Shown piece by piece: positions 1 through 11,620 of a stretch of DNA of 64,000 nt. The notes under the pieces are model-generated. The model saw only the letters and a list, made by a program, of their open reading frames with translations, was not told the DNA's origin and did not search any database. This DNA comes from Carya illinoinensis (lineage: Eukaryota > Streptophyta > Magnoliopsida > Fagales > Juglandaceae), in assembly GCF_018687715.1 (NCBI RefSeq), contig NC_056758.1, forward strand, positions 39,341,467 through 39,405,466. Reading direction: 5' to 3'. The first letter of the stretch is position 1. Each line of letters starts with the position of its first letter. Made by a program: the position numbers and the translations under genes.

Positions 1-107
1 TTTACTCTACCAGGATCTATTTGGTTTGGGAATAGGATGTGTGCTACAACTTGATCTTTCTAGATCTTTGTTGTCTGGAGGCAACTTAAGCTTATATTTT
101 TTTGCAG

Positions 108-878
108 CTTAAGCCAGTGTTGGAGGGAATTGAAAGCAGATCATCGAGGAAAGAATATGTTCAACTTCTTGCAGAATGCCACAGATTATATTGTGAACAG
201 CGGCTTTCCTTGGTGAGCTGATTGTTGGTTTTGAAGATAATTTTATTATTTCATTAGTTGGTCAGTTGGTTATGTTTCTTATTTCTCATGCTATCCAGGT
301 AAGAGGCATAGTGCATCAACGGATATCTGAGTTTGCAAAGAAAGAGTCCTTGCCATCATTAACTAGATCTGGATGTGCATATCTAATGCAGGTAGGATTG
401 ATTTTGATAAAAAAAAAAATGGGAATAGATGTAGTCGATCCTGCATATCTAATGCAGGTAGGATTGATTTTGATAAAAAAAAAAATGGGAATAGATGTAG
501 TCGATCCTGCATATCTAATGCAGGTAGGATTGATTTTGAGGAATTGCATTTATATGACAAGATTCTGTCGCCAATATTTTATTTGTTGGTGTCTCAGTCC
601 TCTAACTTAATAACTTGTGTTTAAATCTTGGTGTATTGAGTTTTTGCGTCCTTTCCTTTTCTGTGGGTTCTTTGATTGACACTGATATAATTTGCAGGTC
701 TGTCAGCTTGAACATCAGCTCTTTGATCATTTTTTCCCATCTTCTTCTGAGGACGCTTCAAGTCTGGCTCCCTTAATAGATCCCCTGTGAGTTTTGAAGC
801 TATTTTTACTTATCAAAAAGTTTTCAAGCCTTTTTTCCATAGTTGATTTTTTTCCTTCCCCCCTCCATCTTTTCTTTC

Positions 879-915
<37 letters not shown>

Positions 916-3900
916 CACTTTTTTGAGGTTAATAAGTGGCTTAGACTTAGTGTTTTTAACTATTTTGAACTGTATAGCAATGAATGAAAGTAGTAGCTCG
1001 TTTTCGCATTGCATTATTTGGGTGATTAGTATATTACATTAAGTAATCCTTAAATGTTTTTAATTTTGGGTTTTCATGAAAATTAGGAAGTTTATTTTTT
1101 TCTTTTTGGCCAAAGAAAGTTCCTTTAACTTGTCTGAGGGAGTTCTCTTATTGTTGCTTGTTAAATTTGGGACATAAGTTGTCTTTTCTGGTTTAAAGAG
1201 ATCACTTTTTCTTTTCTTTTTCATCTTTTTGTTCGTTCTTCCCTAATCTTTTTCTATAGAATTGAAGCATCAGACAACTTTGGAAAGTTGTTGGCATGTA
1301 AGCTTCTTTGTATCCCTGCAGTAGAAATCCATTATTCATTTCTATACTTCTGATCTCTTTTCGACGTTGGAGTTATTCAACATAGGTTTTGCTTGTTTAT
1401 TTTCATCATCAGATCATATTGAATTCTTGTGACAGTGATAACTTATCTTGCAGCTCTACATATTTATACGACACACTCCGCCCCAAACTTATTCATGAAA
1501 CAAATATCAATTTTCTGTGTGAACTTGTTGATATCCTCAAAGCTGAAGTTTTGGGAGAACAGCTAAATAGGCGGAGTGAACCATTAGCTGGGCTACGCCC
1601 TACATTACAAAGAATTTTAGCAGATGTTCATGAGAGGTTGACTTTTCGTGCTCGAACACATATTCGTGATGAGGTACTTTTTATTCTTGATCCATGACTC
1701 ATTAATACTGCAGTGTATATACCAGGAAAAAAAAAAATCAACATATCTTTTGCTGACCGGCTCTGAAAGCTTGTTCACCTGATTTCTTTACATGAACTTG
1801 TTTCACGCGTTAGTCCGAGACAGCATTGATTTTCTTCTACAATGATGGTGTTCCTATGTGTCCTTCTATCTAATTGAATATGAGGATGGTCTTAGGCGTT
1901 GATGCCTTTAGAGGCATTGTGGGTTTTTTTTTTTTCTTTATATAAGTAGGCATTGAAGCTTTCACTTGTTGGTGGGGAGATAAATTTTTTTGGATTGGTA
2001 AATAATAATTTTATTGATGATAGAAAGTGGGCATCGTCAAGTACACAGGGTGTATACAAGAACAACACCTGCCATTGTTATACTGTGGATACAAGGAAGT
2101 CATGAAAACTCATGCCATTGAAATCGGTGGGGAGATAAATTAAAGAGTCATGCTACAAACATGGACGGAATGCATGGACCGTGCACGGATGAAGGCAAAA
2201 TTATTTTACCGGTCATGTTCATGTGAACAGCAATGAATAATAAATTTTTTTTTCCTTCATCTATGTATGCTCCATGCATTCCTTCCATGCACATGTCATT
2301 TCTCTAATAAAAAGGGAAAACTTAATTCCTTCCTACATGATCATTTACCTTATGGTCATTTTGGTAAATTTAATACTGTTGATCTCTCTGGCATGTGTTA
2401 GATCATAAAGTTGCCTCAGTATGTGGGGAAAAAATACTGAATCTGGATTGAGTGATTGGTTACAAGTAGCATTGGAGTGTTGTGCAAGTATGTATGAATA
2501 CATTTACAGAGCTATAGGCTTAGAAACCATAAATGTGCTCATGAAGGGATTAGAAAGGTGGTTTTACTCATCTGGAGTTGTGTATTCTATGGTACCTGAC
2601 GTTTGTGACTTGGCATGTTTTAGTGAAATGCATAAAACGCCTGAGAGTTGGACAGTATATTCATTTTCCTGGGGCTCTAAGCTTCTGTGCTAAGATCAGT
2701 TTTGCAGTGTGCTTTTTCCCTTTCTCCATCCTGAGTTTCTGTGGAAGCCATTATTTCTTGATATATTTTGATTTGGTTTTGAAGCTTTTGCTTTTGTCTT
2801 ATGTAGATAGCAAACTATTTGCCTTCTGATGAAGACTTGGATTACCCTGTGAAGCTGGAACGATCTGTTGAGAATGAATCAGAAGCTACTGCTGTAATGT
2901 GCCTTACACTGCTTTATTTAGCTTTGCATAAACAAGCATATGACTATAAGGCATATATATTTATATATATATATATATATATATATTTATAAATCATATG
3001 ACTATAAGACTTGTGTTGCTTGGCAAAGATTCACTCATGCAGTTTCTGTTGTCCTGCATATTAGAGTTAGAGTCTCATTGCAAATTTGGACAATCTTAGT
3101 AATAATTTTGGCAATTCATTTATTTATTCTTTGATGCCCTTGGGCAGGATGTAAGTCATAGCATGGAATGCTGGCAACTTATTCACACATTTATATATGT
3201 GATATAGATATATATGGCATGCCGACAAAGGCACTTCATTCACTTGAAATATGTGATGAAGAAATACAGTATGAGATTACCGTAGGGATGCTGCAGTGAA
3301 CTAGAAATTTCTTTGTTAATCCTTTTGCTGGATGCCTATTGGGTAGGGGTAGTAATATATGACACGACTCGTTAACCCAACACGAACACGAAACAATAAT
3401 AGTGAGTTTTAACGGGTTCAGGTCAAAACAGATTAACCCGTTAAGACACGATTGTTTAACGGGTTGATATAACGGGTCAACCTGTTTTGACACATTATAA
3501 CTTGTTATGACCTGTTAAGATAGTTAAAGTTACAATTATGTCCTTATACTTAAAAGTAACATTTTTAGACTTTTAATTTCGATATTTTTATTGTTTGGAT
3601 TGTAATTTTGGACTTGTAGTTAGTTTTATAATTTTTATAGATATTGTGGTCATTTTAACATTTGTATAAAATTATACTAGATTTAATTAGGTCAAAATTT
3701 TGGGTCTTTTTAATCCATTTACATAAAGAGGTTGAAATAGGTTGACACAACACAACTCGTTATGTTAATGAGTCGTGTTAGGGCTTGATATATTGGTACG
3801 ATAAGTTTAACGGGTCAGGTTCAGGTTTACCTATATGTTATAATATACATACCTTGACACGACACGAACACGACCTGTTAACACGATTTCACACCCGTAC

Positions 3901-6900
3901 TGTTGGATGTCTAACTTGTAAGAGTGTTAACCATGCTGATTTGGCAGAAGTCACACCTCTCTTTTTGGTATTGGTCAGAGTGGAACAATGTATATTGTGT
4001 TCCACTTGTGGTTGTTGCCTGCATATGTTGACTCAGATGTATTTATCCCTGCTTGTTTATCAAACTGTAGGCTGAGGAAAATCCCGATGTATTTAAAACT
4101 TGGTATCCACCACTTGAGAAAACTCTATCATTGCTTTCAAAGTTGTATCGCCGCTTAGAGCCAGGAGTTTTCACAGGTTTAGCACAGGTATTTTAATATT
4201 TGCTATGCTAATCATCTTTTAAATTTCCTTTCTTACACTTCTCTGAGTTTGTTCTTGGTATTTTTATCAGGAAGCTGTAGAAGTTTGCTCCATATCCATC
4301 CAAGTGAGTATGCTAAAGAACAATTATTTCTTTGGTAGAATGCACTACTGGGAAGTTATCCATATCGGTGCAAGATATTGTTTTTTAGTTACTGTGTTAT
4401 CTTTTCCTGTGTGAGGAGGCTTCCTATGTTGACTTACATTTTATGACGCCCATTCAAGCATGTCAATAAACAACTGCATTTTATGTGTAGCAGTTTTGCC
4501 ATGTGTTTTTCTAATTAGTTTTTACTTCTATCGGCCACAGAAAGCAAGCAAACTCATTGTAAAGAGGTCTTCATTGATGGATGGGCAGCTCTTCCTCATA
4601 AAACATCTTCTTATTTTAATGGAGCAGGTCATATCTCTTCTCTCTTTTATGTTTCCCTGGTTGTTATTCCAACAAGCAATATTATTGAAATGATTAATAA
4701 CAATCATTGTGTTCCAGATTGCACCCTTTGATATCGAATTTTCAGTTACACACAAGGAACTGGATTTCTCCCATTTGCTGGTATCTCTCAGGCTAGAGCT
4801 CTCATTGAGTTGAGAGCATTTCTATTATTTCTTGTTTCTGCCTGCAAATAAGTTACATGCTTGACACTCCTGCGGAGTACATAATTTTTTTTCTTCTTTT
4901 CCATTCTTGCATTTCAAATAAATACATGCCCTTGTGCATTATAATTACAATTTTTGGTCTTGGACTTCATGATTTTGTATTTGGATCCCCCAGAGTTCCT
5001 ATCCGAACTCTAGGAGCCTAGAGTAGGAGAGAGATGAAGTGGACCTTACAACATTAATGTTTGACACTCCTACTGAATTCTCGGGCAGCATTAAATGCTT
5101 GACAAATTCTGTAAGGCCCATTTCATGCATCCATCTCTCTCCACTCTAGGCCCTAGAGTGGACTCTCTTTGTTTTGTTTGGCTTGTACAAGGTTTGGAGT
5201 AGCTTAATAGTGCGATCTCCATTCTTCATTGGGTAGTGATAAAGATGTAACTGTTTTACAACTATTTTACAACTCTATTTTAAATGAATGACATTTTTGT
5301 AAAATAATGATACTCCTACAACTGAGTTTTACAACAATGTAAAATAGACTTATGCCTATCATTTCCCTTCTTCATTTGGGTTCTTTTACCAATGAATGAA
5401 TGGGACAGTGGTCAATTACTAGATAAATTAGAATGTGGTACATTCAAGATCGGAAGTAAAGAACCTATTTTGTTATCTATTTTTTACATGTTTTCTTCTA
5501 ATTAGAAAATTTATATTATCTTCCACTGTAATGGATATTTTTACCTTGTCGATTCCACTGTCAGGAACATTTAAGACGTATTCTTAGAGGTCAGGCTTCA
5601 CTATTTGACTGGTCGAGATCAACTTCTTTGGCAAGGACCTTGTCTCCCAGAGTTTTGGAAAGTCAAGTAGATGCAAAAAAGGTTCGTGAGTTTGCCTTGC
5701 AACACAATCTTTACATGAGTTGTACAGCACGTTCATTTGTTGACATTTTGGCAGCATCTACTACTTCCACTCCTATGGTATGTTTGGAAGGCATGAGAAA
5801 AAAAAAATGTTTGCTGATAAAAGAGGTTATTGGAATGAACAAGTGTGCCTCAAATGAAGACTTGTAACTTGTGTTCTTATGAAGTCATTCTGGAATTTAA
5901 GTTGTATGTGCAATTTTCTCTGCATCTTTCGCCACAATGCATTGCATTCAATTACCATGCTGTTAGAATTCATGGTCATGCTCCATGTACCAGAGTTGTA
6001 CCTTTTGCACTTACCAATAAAGATTGTCAATACCATGATGCTTGTCGGAACTATTATTGATAATTTATCAACTATTTCTTTGTAATCCCATTTCCCTTAC
6101 TTTGGTAGTTCATTTGTCTGCAGGAACTTGAAAAAAGCCTAAAAGTCACTTGTGAGGAGTTCATTATGTCAGTCACTAAGCTAGTTGTGGATCCTATGCT
6201 TTCATTTGTTACCAAGGTTTGTCTTTTTCCTCAGTATTTAAGTAGTTAGACTTCAGAATATAATGCTGGAAACTTCTAGCTAGCTAATAAGACACCGGGC
6301 CCTGGATTTCAAGTGTGGAGTCAGTCCATCGGATGTGCACTTGTTGAAAAGTACCCAAAAAAAAAAAAACTGATGTGACTTCATTCCTGGGAAAGAGTGA
6401 AAAATGTACATTCTTGGAGAATAGAGCATCTCACTTAGGTTTGGCCACTACAAAATTCTCATCTTAAACACAAAATTATCATCTCATCATTACGACTTTC
6501 CCAAATTCTCATACAAAATATAATAAACAATTCAACTTTTTCAAATCCCAAAACAATAATAATATTAAAATATAATATTTTAAATTTTTACCTAAAACCA
6601 AAAATTCTCATTTCACTCCCTAAACCTAATGAGTCGAACCACGATTGCCAGTAATCATTAGAGATTAAAATTTTCTCATATTTGTGTCAATTTTAGTTTT
6701 CATGGAGTTTCAATCAGAGTCAATTACTTTGTTGTTTTAGAAGAACTAGAGTAATAAGTTTCAAATTTGTTTTTGCAGGTGACGGCTGTGAAATTTGCCC
6801 TATCATCCGGCAATCAAAATCAAAAGCTTGAGTCAGTTATGGCCAAACCACTTAAGGATCAAGCTTTTGCTACTCCAGATAAGGTGGCTGAACTTGTTCA

Positions 6901-7500
6901 GAAGGTACATCGTGTAATCTTTGTTGATTTTAAAGAAATTCAATAAATAGTTATCACGCAATTATGTTTATGGAGCATTCTCCAAAAAGTTCTAATTTTT
7001 GCTTTGAAAATGGAAGTTATATTAAACATGTGGGTGGTTGGTGCATGATAAACTCTTTTCCAACATGCACGTGCACATGATATATCTCAAATGAAAGGAT
7101 TATCTTGAAATGCTTGAGGTTTGTTTGCGTTGATTTTGTATTTCCCGAACAGGTAAGTACTGCCATTCAGCAAGAGTTGCCAACAGTGATGGCAAAGATG
7201 AAGCTTTATCTGCAGAACCCATCAACACGAACAATACTTTTCAAACCAATAAAGTGAGTTAATTAGTCCAATCTTGTGTCCGTGAGATCAGGGCGTCACT
7301 GTGAGACTGTTAATTTATTAATCAAGTGCACTTTGATGATTTTTGTTTTTGTATTTGGGTATTGCAGAACAAACATTGTGGAAGCCCACGTACAGGTACA
7401 GTCCATGCTAAAAGCTGAATATTCCACTGAAGAGATAGAAAGCGTCATCAACATGGTGTCGATACAGGATCTGCAAACACAACTTGATAATCTCTTATAA
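108..7500 (+). CDS. COG3: Conserved oligomeric Golgi complex subunit 3 (COG3), 5' part outside the window
   Basis: COG3 is a lobe A subunit of the COG tethering complex, which captures retrograde vesicles at the Golgi. Fourteen exons can be joined in one frame: 108-212, 299-391, 698-786, 1454-1673, 2807-2893, 4071-4187, 4271-4303, 4541-4627, 4718-4780, 5565-5777, 6124-6216, 6779-6904, 7153-7253 and 7368-7500. They give 519 codons plus a TAA stop, roughly the C-terminal two thirds of a protein of about 780 residues. Recognisable stretches are [15 protein letters not shown], the exon with [48 protein letters not shown] and the C-terminus [13 protein letters not shown]. Nearly all introns are phase 0. 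The N-terminal exons lie upstream of base 1. Exon 299-391 ends inside a 66-bp tandem repeat that supplies two further in-frame donors. Identity comes from memory of plant COG3 proteins; boundaries are inferred from frame and splice signals. Confidence 0.93.
376..538 (+). repeat. 66-bp tandem repeat, ~2.5 copies, carrying a splice donor in each copy
   Basis: The exon end and donor (GCATATCTAATGCAG/GTAGG) occurs three times at exact 66-bp spacing, with donor GT dinucleotides at 392, 458 and 524. Between copies lies an identical spacer with an A-run and ATGGGAATAGATGTAGTCGA. Because 66 is a multiple of three and no stop interrupts the COG3 frame, use of donor 2 or 3 would add 22 or 44 residues. 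The copies are almost identical, which points to a recent duplication. Confidence 0.95.
880..915. repeat. Poly-T run of about 36 bases in a COG3 intron
   Basis: Uninterrupted T homopolymer inside the intron between exons 698-786 and 1454-1673, preceded by a pyrimidine-rich stretch. Its length is likely polymorphic and prone to assembly error. Confidence 0.9.
1983..2085 (-). mobile_element. LINE 3'-tail fragment, antisense, in a COG3 intron
   Basis: On the minus strand this reads CTTGTATACACCCTGTGTACTTG, then a TCAATAAAA-like motif, then an A-rich end. That is the layout of the other LINE tails at 12.2, 13.2, 13.7 and 14.0 kb. Only the tail is recognisable; no coding remnant is attached. Confidence 0.55.
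2953..2988. repeat. (TA)n microsatellite in a COG3 intron
   Basis: An alternating TA tract with one or two interruptions. An 11-base sequence (CATATGACTAT) occurs on both sides of it, suggesting slippage or a small duplication. Confidence 0.85.
3344..3899. mobile_element. Nonautonomous hAT-like DNA element in a COG3 intron
   Basis: A 556-bp block is bounded by imperfect inverted ends: TAGGGGTAGTAATAT on the left, and on the right the reverse complement TACGGGTGTGAAATC. Inside each end are clusters of ACACGAC, GTTAAC and AACGGGT words, as in many plant hAT derivatives. It is flanked by CTATTGGG (3336-3343) and CTGTTGGA (3900-3907), a plausible 8-bp target-site duplication matching at 6 of 8 positions. 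There is no transposase frame. The class assignment rests on TIR style and TSD length only. Confidence 0.5.
5007..5159. mobile_element. Foldback (inverted-repeat) MITE in a COG3 intron
   Basis: The left arm (about 5007-5050, ACTCTAGGAGCCTAGAGTAG then GAGAGAGATG...CCTTACA) is matched by the reverse complement of the right arm (about 5110-5159). A roughly 60-base loop separates them. Each outer end also contains its own short palindrome (CTCTAGG..CCTAGAG). There is no coding capacity. It lies in the intron before exon 5565-5777. Confidence 0.6.
6430..6640. mobile_element. AT-rich MITE, family copy in a COG3 intron
   Basis: A short AT-rich element containing CTCATC..., TTCTCATACAAAATATAATAAACAATTCAA and a TTCATTTCACTCCCTAAAC-like end. 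It matches, in one or the other orientation, the copies near 8.1, 37.0, 40.1, 51.0 and 54.4 kb (see findings). Confidence 0.6.
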
Positions 7501-9389
7501 GGTGTTTGTCTCTTTGTGAAGACCATCGAATTTCCTAATGCCAAATCTTTCCATCAGTAAGATAATCTTGATCGTTATTTTTGCTGTGGAACCTTGAGGT
7601 TGCTGGTAGTTTTTGTTTGGTAGAATCCATATCAAGTCATATTATTTGGTTCCGAGCTGAACATTCTATGCTGTTAATTATCTCCATAAACAATCACTTC
7701 ATATACTAATATTGCTTGGGATAATTGACAATAATGCTTTTTTGTCTGATGCTTTTTTTAAGCTGAGGGGAAAAAAAGAGTCCTTTTTAACAGACAAAAT
7801 TATGTACATCCGTGATGATAGATTGTATACGCATCCGTGATCGGAACAAGCAGTCCAATTTTTTCTCTCTGCTCCAACTTGATGGAGAAATAGCTACTGA
7901 CTCAGTAGTACTCACCCAAGTCTGTACGTAGATCGTATAATCTATGTACTTAATTTTTAAAATTATAATATTTAATTTATAAAATTTAAATTTTAAAAGT
8001 GTATGTTCTCCTTGATTATTATACAACCAATAAATTTGATTTTGTAATTATTAAGAAATTTGTCGTTTAGATAATGAGTTGAGATAAAAGTTGAATAAAA
8101 TATTGTCAGAATATTATTTTTTTAATATTATTACCGTTTTATGATTTAAAAAAGTTGAATTGTTTATTATATTTTGTAAAGAAATTTAATAAAGTTATAA
8201 TTAGGTGAGATGGAATGAAATATGTTTTACTCGTTGCGTGGAGTTTTTAAAAGTCTAAAAGAAAATGAGAAAAAAACGAAGATTAAATTTCTAAATCACT
8301 TCAAATATGTCATATTAATTGGCATAAATAAAAAATATTAAAATGATAAATGAAAATATTATTGGTGCACTTTTATACAATCTATTAAATCTATTTAACG
8401 ATAAAAGTAATTTTATAATTTTATGGATTACATGAAGTCATCAATTGATTTTTCATGTGTCTTATATTTCTTCAGTTTTTTCAAAAAGAGTGCTTAATTT
8501 TTGCACGCTCTATGATTACAAATATCATTTCTTCTTTCTATATTTATAATTTTTTTGTGACTAAAATACTTATTATTTTAAATGGATGTTTTATTTTTGC
8601 GGCCGGTCGGTCCATGAATATTTTTTTCTTTTTTTAACAGAAAAATTAATTAAATTATGAAAATTAAAATTAAATGGTCTTTAACATTTTAGATATGGTT
8701 AATGAATATTAAGTAACTTCATTATATATATGGTCAATGATATTTTTTTGATAGAAATTATATAATTAATTTATATAATTACTATATAAAATAATATTTA
8801 AAATATGAGTAATTCTAAGTACAATTATAAGTTGCACAATTGTTGCGTATTCTTTTTGAAAAAGAATAGAGTTTATTATTAAAAAATTTATTTTTTCATA
8901 TAAATTTCATATTTACTCTATTTTTCAAATGAGTGTGCGTTGTTTGCCCACTTTATTATTGTAAATATCATTTTTATTAAAATATGTATACATGTTCAGT
9001 AGGTCTCAGTCTTGGTCTAGTTCAAAAAAATCATACTCCGAGATTGATTAATAAGACTTTGGTCCGGTCAATTTTTTTAATCCAAACTAATAGTCTTACA
9101 GTCCTAGATATCAGGAGAAAAATATTGACAAGAGCTATTTGAATTGATAAAGCTTATCGACAAAAGTAATCGATTTTTTTATTATTATTATCTGAATAGA
9201 TAAAATGATGGTTAATAATGAATTAGTATTTTTAAAAATATTTAATTATGTATAAAAAAAAGTACCTTTTATCTACATAGGCATTAGACTCTCGTTGGAA
9301 AATTGAAAATAGAGAATGATAATGTGTCTTTTAAATGTGCTCAATCATATATAAATATATATTATTATATAATAAGTGTTGTCTAGCTA
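7501..9389. other. COG3 3' flank and AT-rich spacer with one MITE copy
   Basis: The first few hundred bases after the COG3 stop must include its 3' UTR. No single poly(A) signal stands out. The segment 8062-8235 is another copy of the AT-rich MITE family (TGAGTTGAGATAAAAGTTGAA ... TTTATTATATTTTG). The rest is AT-rich sequence with no supportable gene. Confidence 0.6.
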
Positions 9390-9987
9390 TAGTGCCTATT
9401 GTAACCAAAGCCACCACAAATGAGTTCCTTCAAGCGGCAACTCCACCCCATCTTCCATGCGTTCTCCACTTTGAGCCACAACCCTGCCGCCCAATTGCTC
9501 AACCATAATTGAAGAATAGATAAGAGAACGACAAAGAGAGTGGCAAGCATTGAGACTCAAGGACAAACCTATAGTGGAGTAAAACAGATGAAAAATAATA
9601 CAAGAGAGGAGAATAGAAGGCTCAGATTTGCAGCAAAACAATAACAAGATCATAGAGATTAAAATGCAAGCACCAGACGAAAAATGAGGAAGAGAGTTGC
9701 AGCACAAGCAGAATATGAAGAAAGATGAAACCAACATATCTTCACAAAAGCATGTGTAGAGGGAAAAATAAATGGAAATGCAAGGAGGTTTTTCACAAGC
9801 TTGAATCCGAAATACTAAGGAAACGACGGAGAGAGTGGCGAGCATAGAGGCTCAGCTATGCTCACGGTTTGGAGTTAAAACAGGGCACGGGTTGGGGCAA
9901 AAAAAAGAGCACGGGATGTGGGAGAAATGGAGGTGAGGGCAGATGATGGTCCTCACTGTAGAATGTGTTGTATGGAGGAGAAATGGC

Positions 9988-10086
<99 letters not shown>

Positions 10087-10870
10087 GCTCACAGATAAGG
10101 CCTGCAATGTAGAAAAATAGAGAAAATAAAATACAATAGAGATAAGGGAAATACACGGGTTCAACAGGGGAAAAAAGAAGATCAGACAGAGAAAAATGAA
10201 AGGAACAAAACTAGACGAAAATGAAGCAAATGAGCTATGGCAACTCTGATTTACAAAAGAAAATATATGAAATCGAGAAGAGGAAGGAGAAGGAAGGTAG
10301 CTGCACACAGAAGAAGAAGAAAACCCTAGTGGCTGGCCAAAACGACACCGTTTGAGGAAGAGAGGGCTAGGCTGAAAACAAGCCCATGGGCTGGGCTTCA
10401 CAAAGCCAAACAGGCTGAGCCCAAAACAGAGAAAATCCATTAAAAACAAGCCCTATCCAAAAAATACAGGTCCAATAAAATAAAAAATAGAAAAATGTAA
10501 ATAAAACACTACAACTAAAAATTAATAAAATAAAACAATAAAGCCCAACAATGAACGAAATTAAAATAGAGAGAAATTTAAATACTAAACAATAATTAAT
10601 ATCAAGAAAACACATTAAAATAAATTTCACAACTTAGTAATCGTAAAATAATACAATGAAAACCACGTTAAATTTAAATAAAAGAACCAATATTACTAAT
10701 AACTAAAATAATTATTTAATTAAGCATTAGTCCAACCCTTTAGTACAGTTTTTCTTGGACCGTACTATACTGGGACAGGGATGGGCGACCATGTCAGCCG
10801 TAGGGTTTTATCTGACAAGTAACTAATAGTCTATGAATGGTCCTCTAGGCAAGTTAGAAACTGTATATTT
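9390..10870. other. Purine-rich, repeat-derived spacer; no gene
   Basis: Long open frames here on the minus strand arise from purine/pyrimidine bias and from the GA tract; none resembles a protein. A ~40-base sequence around AGAGAGTGGCAAGCATTGAG (9522-9563) recurs with changes at 9817-9857. AAACGACACCGTTT (10340-10353) is a near-palindrome often seen in plant LTR-retrotransposon noncoding DNA. The stretch is probably decayed retroelement sequence, but I found no LTR pair, PBS or coding domain. Confidence 0.45.
9990..10083. repeat. (GA)n microsatellite, about 47 units
   Basis: An essentially perfect GA dinucleotide tract of ~94 bp. It produces spurious poly-(Arg-Glu) and poly-(Ser-Leu) frames in several reading frames. 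GAGA tracts can bind BPC-type factors in plants, but here the tract is not close to a recognisable promoter. Confidence 0.95.
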
Positions 10871-11540
10871 CCCCTAATAGTTTCCCAACAAATTTTCACT
10901 GCACTTGTACTGACAATAATTAAAGTACTCATCGTAGTAGTTAATTTGTTTGTTAAAGTTCATTTATAATATTATATTAATTATAATACTTGTATAAAAG
11001 TTAAAGTAATGTCTTCAAAGCTATATATGTCATCAACTATTTTTATAAGTTTTGTAAAAAGATATATTATTTTTATAAAATAACTGTTTGATCCAATTAC
11101 AAGTTACTTTGACCTAGTATATATATATTTTCTGAATGGTTAAGAAAGTGATTATTAGTTAATTTATGTATATATTTTTATTTTTTTAATAATCAAGGAT
11201 GTTTAAAAAATAATTAAAAGAAAAAGAAAATAAAAAATCATTTGCATTGTTGTGCATATTTGGAATGCAAATTTGATACGAAATTTGCTATTCATTATTT
11301 CTACACACCACACATCGTATTTATTTTTAAATTTTTTTGTTTTATTTTTTTAAATTAATTAATTTGTTTTTCTCATTATATATACATCACCCATTTGATA
11401 AAATAAAAATAATAAAATTATATAATATATGGAGACGATGAATAGAGTTTTCACGTGGTGAGTATTGTCCTTAGGAAAATAGCCATAACTAGGGTACTCT
11501 TTTAAGTGCAATTTCTCTTAAACCTCGTCTCGTCGGATAG
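10871..11540. other. AT-rich spacer and promoter-side region of the SmE gene
   Basis: AT-rich sequence with no coding signal. The probable 5' UTR begins somewhere after about 11500, where base composition shifts. TTAGGGTTTTGC (11556-11567) is a telo-box-like AGGGTTT element, frequent near start sites of plant ribosomal and RNA-processing genes. I could not place a TATA box with confidence. Confidence 0.4.
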
Positions 11541-11620
11541 AAAACGCTTTCCGCATTAGGGTTTTGCACTTCTTCAAATCGAACTCCGTGTAACCGGAAG
11601 AACCGCCAAATCCCGCAGCC

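Noticed and set aside
376..538. CRISPR-like spaced repeats
   Set aside because: The repeats are contiguous 66-bp tandem units with identical spacers, in a plant intron-exon boundary.
9862..10449. 195-codon minus-strand frame
   Set aside because: It is built largely from the (GA)n tract (long Ser-Leu repeat) and biased flanks, with no homology or gene context.
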